11,333 nucleotides of DNA from NCBI GenBank assembly GCA_937973565.1, contig CALJKQ010000044.1, forward strand, positions 1-11,333. Direction: 5' to 3'. The notes under the pieces are model-generated. The model did not search any database and was not told where the DNA came from. It saw only the letters and a list, made by a program, of their open reading frames with translations. Position numbers and translations under genes: made by a program. Positions within the stretch are counted from its first letter, which is position 1, and the number at the start of each line of letters is the position of its first letter. Positions 7,050-11,333 of this stretch are shown here, piece by piece. Source of the stretch: an uncultured Saprospiraceae bacterium. Its GTDB lineage: Bacteria; Bacteroidota; Bacteroidia; Chitinophagales; Saprospiraceae.

Positions 7050-7430
7050 TTAGTTTTGTTGTTTTTCAATTTGGGCGATTATTTCTTTGATACGCTGTAA
7101 CTCATCCGGGTTACTTTCACCGTTGCCAAGCATACGCATAACCAAAGCAGAAGGAGATCCCCGAAAAGTTGTATGCACAAATTCATCCAGCAAACCTTTC
7201 TGGGTTTGACTTTCAGAAATGGAAGCACTGTAATAATGCACCCTATCCTCAATGGATCTGTCCAACATACCTTTATCCATCATAAGCTGCATGGTTTTTA
7301 AGGTAGAAGTATAGCCTACCTCTCTATGTTGATTGATCACATCATTAACAAACCTGACGGTAGCAGGTCCGTGTTGCCATAAAACCTGCAAGATTTCCAG
7401 TTCTGAATCGGTGGGTAGGTGTGTATTCAT
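7050..7430 (-). CDS. BlaI/MecI/CopY-family transcriptional repressor
   Basis: A 126-residue protein of the usual length for this family. Residues about 5-75 are a winged helix: PTDSELEILQVLWQHGPATV at 6-25, recognition helix about 40-54 (TSTLKTMQLMMDKGML, 41-56), and a wing with RVHYYSAS (63-70). Residues about 75-126 form the helical dimerisation part. Such repressors bind inverted repeats as dimers and are cleaved or released when the paired M56 sensor is activated. That sensor gene starts 11 bp downstream. Three TACGA-N6-TCGTA sites sit directly upstream, over its own predicted promoter, so autorepression of the whole operon is strongly implied. The scissile site in this homologue cannot be assigned from sequence alone. 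Confidence 0.92.
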   Translation of the reverse strand: MNTHLPTDSELEILQVLWQHGPATVRFVNDVINQHREVGYTSTLKTMQLMMDKGMLDRSIEDRVHYYSASISESQTQKGLLDEFVHTTFRGSPSALVMRMLGNGESNPDELQRIKEIIAQIEKQQN

Positions 7431-7436
7431 TTTGAC

Positions 7437-7452
7437 TACGATTATTTTCGTA
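7437..7452. promoter_or_regulatory. Probable BlaI operator 1 (TACGA-N6-TCGTA)
   Basis: Dyad TACGA-TTATTT-TCGTA, extended by one outer base pair to CTACGA/TCGTAG. It lies 6 bp upstream of the repressor ATG and covers the expected transcription start of the operon, where a bound dimer would block initiation or escape. Confidence 0.78.
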
Positions 7453-7453
7453 G

Positions 7454-7484
7454 CAAAGGTACGATTAAAATCGTAGCGTGCAAG
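7454..7484 (-). promoter_or_regulatory. Predicted promoter of the blaI-M56-OMP operon
   Basis: On the minus strand, CTTG (7484-7481; 3 of 4 to TTTG) is followed after 19 bp by TACCTTTG (7461-7454), an exact TAnnTTTG box. The expected start is near 7448, giving a leader of about 18 nt. The -7 box lies between operators 1 and 2, and operator 2 fills most of the spacer, which is a layout for tight repression. Confidence 0.65.
7460..7475. promoter_or_regulatory. Probable BlaI operator 2 (TACGA-N6-TCGTA)
   Basis: Dyad TACGA-TTAAAA-TCGTA, the most symmetric of the three: 7-bp arms TACGATT/AATCGTA around two bases. It lies between the predicted -7 and -33 boxes. Its centre is 23 bp from that of operator 1, close to two helical turns. 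Confidence 0.8.
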
Positions 7485-7491
7485 TTTTTGT

Positions 7492-7507
7492 TACGATTTT
7501 TTTCGTA
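7492..7507. promoter_or_regulatory. Probable BlaI operator 3 (TACGA-N6-TCGTA)
   Basis: Dyad TACGA-TTTTTT-TCGTA. Its centre is 32 bp from that of operator 2, about three helical turns, just upstream of the predicted -33 box. The three sites share both half-sites exactly and differ only in the six-base, A/T-only spacer. Confidence 0.75.
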
Positions 7508-7751
7508 GGTATGGAAAATACATTCAATAACTAATCCATTTATTTGATTTTCTGCATATTATGTATTTATATTTTCCTACAAAATGGCTCATTCTTTGGA
7601 TTACTGAATTCCATAATGTTATATCTTTCTTAATTAAACATTATTAAAATGGCACAATAGTTATCCATTTTTTATCTTTTTGTTACCCTTCATTACACCT
7701 ATTTGCTTTCCGGTTCAAGTAATATACTTTGGTGGTTCTCAATAAGATCAC
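7508..7751. other. AT-rich divergent intergenic remainder
   Basis: Together with the operators this makes a 321-bp gap between the divergent blaI and acyltransferase genes. It has no credible coding frame, only ORFs of fewer than about 10 codons. It holds an 8-bp inverted repeat ATAATGTT (7613-7620) / AACATTAT (7637-7644) with a 16-nt spacer, and near its right end a promoter-like pair for the acyltransferase gene. Nothing else was recognised. Confidence 0.5.
7702..7731 (+). promoter_or_regulatory. Candidate promoter of the acyltransferase gene
   Basis: TTTG at 7702-7705 lies 17 bp before TATACTTTG (7723-7731). The latter is the -7 box with one extra base between TA and TTTG, so the match is imperfect. 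Transcription would start about 14 nt before the ATG at 7752. Confidence 0.4.
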
Positions 7752-9551
7752 ATGGACGTAAGCATGCAATATCACAGCCCGCAACATTTACCTAAGGAAT
7801 TGATTTCGCAACAGGAACTTGCACATGTCCTGGATTCCCGGGGATTTTCGAAAACCGGCCATTGGCTTTCAAAATTGGCCATGGATGTTTTCAAGTTAAA
7901 TGATATCAATGAAATTTATGAGCAACATGCCAATATTTCAGGTTTACAATTTGTAGAATCAGTGTTGAATCATCTTTGCATAAGTATAGAAATTGATGAT
8001 GCCGCATTCACCAAAATTCCAGCCAGAGGTGGGTATGTAATTGTATCCAATCATCCTTTAGGCCTGTTAGATGGTCTCATTCTCATCAAAATTTTTGCCC
8101 ATATTCATCCCAATATAAAAATACTGGCCAACCATCTGCTGCAAAGAATTGAAAACTTAAAACCCTTTATTATTCCGGTCAATCCCTATGAAACGTCTCC
8201 GACTAAAGGAAACAACAGCACGGCTCTAAAAAGTGCTATACAACACGTTAGAGATGGCAATCCTCTCATTATTTTCCCGGCAGGAGAAGTATCCAGTTTT
8301 CAAATGTCCTGGCCTGCACAGATAAGCGACTGCGACTGGAAGACCTCAATCATTAAAATGGTACGTAGCATGGGTGTTCCTGTATTGCCTGTCTACCTGC
8401 ATGCAAAAAACAGCTTCTTATTTTATATGCTCGCGGGGATGAACCCAATGTTAAAGTCTGCGGCCATTCCCGGTGAATTTGTAAAATCCAAAGGCAAGTC
8501 TGTAAAAGTTATCATCGGGCATGCCGTTCAAAAGGGCTGGCTTGATAAATATAAAAGCGCTGCGGATATCGCCAGCATGCTAAAACTGAAAACATATTTC
8601 CTGGAGAATTGTCTTCATCCAACCCCATTGGCTGAGGATACAACAGGAAATCTTGAGGATCTCATCAAAGACAAAATGTTCAAAAAATCAGTTGCTGATG
8701 AAATGAACCTATTCCTCGAGTCCAACCCCATACTCATTGAAAACGAAAAATACCAGGTTGTTGCCGGAAAGCTGAATGGATTCAATTGTACGATGAAATA
8801 TATATCCTTAGCCAGAGAAGTGACATTCAGATCAGTGGGAGAAGGTACCATGCAGGATTTTGATACCGACTCCTACGATCTTTACTACGAGCATCTAATA
8901 TTATGGGATCGACAAAATTCGGTAATCGCGGGCAGTTACCGCCTGGGATTTGGGTCAGAAATTATGGAGAATAAAGGTATTGCAGGCTTTTACACCAGTC
9001 AACTTTTTAAATATGGCCAACCTATGGGTTCTTTGCTTATCCAATGCATGGAAATTGGAAGATCTTTTATATTAAAAGAGTATCAGCAAAAACCCACAAC
9101 CTTGTTGTTGCTGTGGAAAGGTATTGTTGCCATTGCAAGCCAAAGAAAAAACATTTCTTACATTTTTGGAGCAGTCAGCATTAGCAATCAATATTCCCTG
9201 TATAGTAAGAGTCTTATGATCCAAATGCTTGACAGGCATTTTAAGGATTCCGAAATGGCCCAATATGTAAAACCCAAAAATGAATTCGAAACCAAAATCC
9301 CAAAATGGAGCGACTCTCTTTTGACTTATTTTACCAAAGAAGATATCAGTCAATACGATTTACTGATCAGAGACATAGAAAACAACAGACGAGGAATTCC
9401 CATCTTAATAAAAAAATATCTTTCATTGAATGCATTTTATGCAGGGTGTTCTGTAGATCCTGATTTTAACCATTGCCTCGATACACTGATGTTTATTAAA
9501 ATGGATACCCTGGTGAACAATCCGCTTTTCCGGCGTAAACAGCAGTGTTGA
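7752..9551 (+). CDS. olsF: OlsF-like bifunctional acyltransferase (PlsC-type domain fused to OlsB/hemolysin-type domain)
   Basis: A 599-residue two-domain protein. Residues about 70-290 are a lysophospholipid acyltransferase domain: catalytic block SNHPLGLLDG (99-108, His101 and Asp107, in the longer H-x5-D spacing seen in a PlsC subgroup) and the downstream block IFPAGEVSSF (174-183). Residues about 330-590 match the GNAT-like N-acyltransferase fold of OlsB/hemolysin-type proteins, with MEIGRSFI (433-440), a WKGI / YIFGAVSISNQY stretch (455-481), and the typical ending GIPILIKKYLSLNAF...VDPDFNHCLDTLMFI (548-582). In OlsF, reported from Serratia and flavobacteria, the C-terminal domain N-acylates ornithine and the N-terminal domain adds the second, ester-linked acyl chain, giving ornithine lipid at the membrane. 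Glycine or other amino acids are possible substrates in Bacteroidota, so the product is inferred. A pyruvate-kinase-like gene follows after 129 bp. The start at 7752 is preferred, but a second ATG lies four codons on. Confidence 0.8.
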   Translation: MDVSMQYHSPQHLPKELISQQELAHVLDSRGFSKTGHWLSKLAMDVFKLNDINEIYEQHANISGLQFVESVLNHLCISIEIDDAAFTKIPARGGYVIVSNHPLGLLDGLILIKIFAHIHPNIKILANHLLQRIENLKPFIIPVNPYETSPTKGNNSTALKSAIQHVRDGNPLIIFPAGEVSSFQMSWPAQISDCDWKTSIIKMVRSMGVPVLPVYLHAKNSFLFYMLAGMNPMLKSAAIPGEFVKSKGKSVKVIIGHAVQKGWLDKYKSAADIASMLKLKTYFLENCLHPTPLAEDTTGNLEDLIKDKMFKKSVADEMNLFLESNPILIENEKYQVVAGKLNGFNCTMKYISLAREVTFRSVGEGTMQDFDTDSYDLYYEHLILWDRQNSVIAGSYRLGFGSEIMENKGIAGFYTSQLFKYGQPMGSLLIQCMEIGRSFILKEYQQKPTTLLLLWKGIVAIASQRKNISYIFGAVSISNQYSLYSKSLMIQMLDRHFKDSEMAQYVKPKNEFETKIPKWSDSLLTYFTKEDISQYDLLIRDIENNRRGIPILIKKYLSLNAFYAGCSVDPDFNHCLDTLMFIKMDTLVNNPLFRRKQQC

Positions 9552-9680
9552 AAAATGAACAATAGAATAACTGTCTCTACCCCAAAGAGTCTTTATGCTA
9601 ATGAATATTAGTTCAATGGGTGATATTGCGCAATTGCCACCTACCCTGCCCATTAATCCTTTAACTTTAATAAAAATCCT

Positions 9681-11156
9681 ATGAATAACAGAACCCACCA
9701 TACCCTTGTTAGTGCTCTTTCGTCCATAGAACAGCAGATGAAAGTCAATGCAACTTTGCTATTAAACGCGCATCTGCATATCCATAAAAACCACCGTTTA
9801 TCTGCTCAAAATCTTATTCATTATCTCACACTTAGGAATATTGATATCAGGCCATTACAAAATGAATTGCACAATTTAGGTTTGTCTTCCCTTTCTTCCT
9901 CGGAAAGCCATATACTAAGGCAAGTTCAGGAGATAAAAAAAAGGTTGGGCGCCGGATATAAATCAGAGGAGTTGTCAAAACTAAATGCGAGCAAAGCTTC
10001 AACTATTCTGCATGAAAAAAAAGGCCGCTTATTTGGTAGTGAAGATTCGGGACAATTGCCATATATTATGGTGACCTTTGATAAAAATTTCGCCAACGAC
10101 TATTCTTTTATAAAAAGTCTCTTGTTAAATGGCATGAATATAGCCAGGATAAACTGTGCACATGATGATGAGGTGGTTTGGTCGAGTATGATCCATCACA
10201 TTAAAAAAGCCTGCAAGAAGACAGGTAAAAATTGCCAAATATATATGGATCTTGCCGGCCCCAAAATCAGAACCCAAATTTTATCCAAGAGAAAACATGA
10301 GAAAAAAAGCATCGAACCGGGGCAATTGATTTGGTTGTCAGAAAATAAAAATGATATAAACGATGATCATTTGATTATCAGCCCTGGGGTTGAAGGATTG
10401 ATCGCACAACTTAATAAGGGTGAAAGGGTCCTTATCGACGACGGTGTGATCCAGGGTGAAATTGAATCCACTTACGAAAACAGAGCAGGCGTAAGAATTG
10501 TGAGGGTATCAAAACACAAAATGAAGTTGAAAGAAAATAAAGGCATCAACTTTCCGGATTCTGAAATCAATATACCGGCATTAACCTCTTTTGATATCCA
10601 GTGTTTGCCCTACATTGTACAAAATGCAGATATAATTGGCTACTCATTTGTGAAAAAGTCAACCGATTTGCAATTGCTCAGGATGGAATTAAATCAAATA
10701 AGCACAAAAAAACCTTATTTGGTAGTTAAAATAGAAACGCCTCAGGCTGTAAAAAATTTACCCAATTTACTGCTTGAAGGTATGCAGGAAGATTGTTTTG
10801 GTGTAATGATTGCCCGTGGAGATCTTGCTGTAGAAATAGGATTTGAAAGGACCGGAGAAATTCAGGAGGAAATTTTGTGGTTGTGTGAAGCTGCTCATGT
10901 ACCTGTTATTTGGGCAACGCAGGTTTTGGAATCGCTCAATAAATCAGGTCTTGCGACGAGAAGTGAAATTACTGACGCTGTACATGCTGCTTCAGCAGAC
11001 TGCATTATGCTCAACAAAGGTCCACACACCATTGAGACATTAGAGACGCTAAAAGAAATATTGAAAAAATCTTCGGAGCATAAAAATAAAAAGCGATACC
11101 TGCTTCGTCCTTTAAATATTGCCGTAGAATATATTCGGAATTTGAATCTCCCGTAA
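9681..11156 (+). CDS. Atypical pyruvate-kinase-like protein (A/B core, no C-domain, extra N-terminal region)
   Basis: A 491-residue protein whose residues about 126-460 follow the pyruvate kinase barrel and B domain: GMNIARINCAHDD (151-163), MDLAGPKIRT (189-198), VLIDDG (250-255), KGINFPDSEINIPALTSFD (287-305), VVKIETPQAVKNL (348-360, with catalytic-lysine equivalent Lys350 and metal ligand Glu352), IARGDLAVEIG (377-387, metal ligand Asp381) and WATQVLESL (411-419). Differences from standard enzymes: the first strand reads MVTFDKN where T-x-G-P is usual; the Ser of N-F-S-H is Ala160; the block after T-R-x-E reads CIMLNKGPHT rather than MLSGETA; and the roughly 110-residue C-terminal domain is absent. 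About 120 mostly helical residues precede the barrel. Leu191/Lys195 in D-L-x-G-P-K match the potassium-independent pyruvate kinase group. The catalytic core looks intact, but activity as pyruvate kinase is uncertain. Such short variants with this ending occur in other bacteria. TAACTTTA at 9662-9669 is a near -7 box, without a -33 partner. Confidence 0.8.
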   Translation: MNNRTHHTLVSALSSIEQQMKVNATLLLNAHLHIHKNHRLSAQNLIHYLTLRNIDIRPLQNELHNLGLSSLSSSESHILRQVQEIKKRLGAGYKSEELSKLNASKASTILHEKKGRLFGSEDSGQLPYIMVTFDKNFANDYSFIKSLLLNGMNIARINCAHDDEVVWSSMIHHIKKACKKTGKNCQIYMDLAGPKIRTQILSKRKHEKKSIEPGQLIWLSENKNDINDDHLIISPGVEGLIAQLNKGERVLIDDGVIQGEIESTYENRAGVRIVRVSKHKMKLKENKGINFPDSEINIPALTSFDIQCLPYIVQNADIIGYSFVKKSTDLQLLRMELNQISTKKPYLVVKIETPQAVKNLPNLLLEGMQEDCFGVMIARGDLAVEIGFERTGEIQEEILWLCEAAHVPVIWATQVLESLNKSGLATRSEITDAVHAASADCIMLNKGPHTIETLETLKEILKKSSEHKNKKRYLLRPLNIAVEYIRNLNLP

Positions 11157-11157
11157 T

Positions 11158-11183
11158 AAAAAAAGCCGGACTCAAATCCGGCT
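11158..11183 (-). terminator. Rho-independent terminator for leftward transcription
   Basis: A 7-bp GC-rich stem (AGCCGGA at 11164-11170 with TCCGGCT at 11177-11183) and a 6-nt loop. On the minus strand it is followed by seven T residues (11164-11158). On the plus strand no T-tract follows. It therefore best terminates a transcript coming from a gene beyond the right edge. It starts 7 nt past the pyruvate-kinase-like stop, so it may also slow rightward transcription. Confidence 0.75.
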
Positions 11184-11333
11184 CTAGCGCATGTGGGAAA
11201 GGTGTGGTAGCTTATTTTTTGATTTCAGGATAATTTCATGTTTCTTACTGGAGACAGCAAATAAGCTGCACTTCAAATTTCCAGGAGTTCAACTACCACA
11301 ACAATCATTGTATGATGGATACCCTGTAAGCCA
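11184..11333. other. Right-end region without a recognised gene
   Basis: 150 bp in which I recognise no gene. A minus-strand frame entering from the right edge ends at a TGA at 11275-11273 (last residues MIVVVVELLEI). It is too short to judge but has the orientation expected from the leftward terminator. A 9-nt inverted repeat, AGCTTATTT (11209-11217) / AAATAAGCT (11259-11267), encloses 41 nt. Confidence 0.35.

Noticed and set aside
5131..7430. Beta-lactam resistance operon (blaR1-blaI in the strict sense)
   Set aside because: The sensor region lacks penicillin-binding motifs and no beta-lactamase gene is present. Only the regulatory mechanism is shared.
9555..9611. 18-codon ORF (begins MNNRITV) between the acyltransferase and pyruvate-kinase-like genes
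   Set aside because: Too short, with no supporting motif. Its likeness to the next gene's start (MNNRT) is only a few residues and may be chance.
11273..11333. C-terminal fragment of a minus-strand gene entering from the right edge
   Set aside because: Only about 19 codons are visible and no family can be recognised, so it is noted but not called as a CDS.
1..11333. CRISPR array, insertion sequence, tRNA or phage-like segment
   Set aside because: No regularly spaced long repeats, transposase motifs, terminal inverted repeats with target duplications, or cloverleaf sequence were seen.

Overview
The window looks like a chromosomal segment of a Bacteroidota bacterium, possibly of the Saprospiria/Chitinophagia type. 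Three things point there. It carries the start of an alternative complex III (Act) operon with the extended-Tat form of ActB. Several genes are preceded by the Bacteroidota -7 box TAnnTTTG and lack clear Shine-Dalgarno sequences. The gene families (BlaI plus M56 peptidase, OlsF-like fused acyltransferase, free-standing PASTA protein) are common in this phylum. No mobile element, tRNA, rRNA or CRISPR array was seen.

Layout. (1) 1-1774, minus strand: actA, a hexaheme membrane cytochrome, then the first 109 codons of actB. These begin the quinol-oxidising alternative complex III of the respiratory chain. (2) 2019-3153, plus strand: a divergently transcribed pair, a single-pass PASTA-repeat protein (TTG start) and a single-domain rhodanese 4 bp downstream. 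(3) 3301-3795, plus strand: an ECF sigma factor with no visible anti-sigma partner. A perfect 22-bp palindrome abuts its predicted -33 box. (4) 7430-3801, minus strand: a probable three-gene operon of a BlaI/MecI repressor, an M56 (BlaR1-type) membrane metallopeptidase with a non-penicillin-binding sensor region, and an exported protein with a predicted C-terminal outer-membrane beta-barrel. Three copies of TACGA-N6-TCGTA cover the predicted promoter and are very likely the BlaI operators. (5) 7752-9551, plus strand: a fused PlsC-type plus OlsB-type acyltransferase, probably for ornithine or related aminolipids. (6) 9681-11156, plus strand: an atypical pyruvate-kinase-like protein with an extra N-terminal region and no C-terminal domain, followed by a terminator hairpin oriented for leftward transcription from beyond the right edge.

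The most distinctive material is the self-contained BlaI/M56/outer-membrane-protein operon with its triple operator, and the palindrome in front of the sigma factor. Most other genes belong to recognisable families. Assignments rest on reading motifs by eye. No database search was run.
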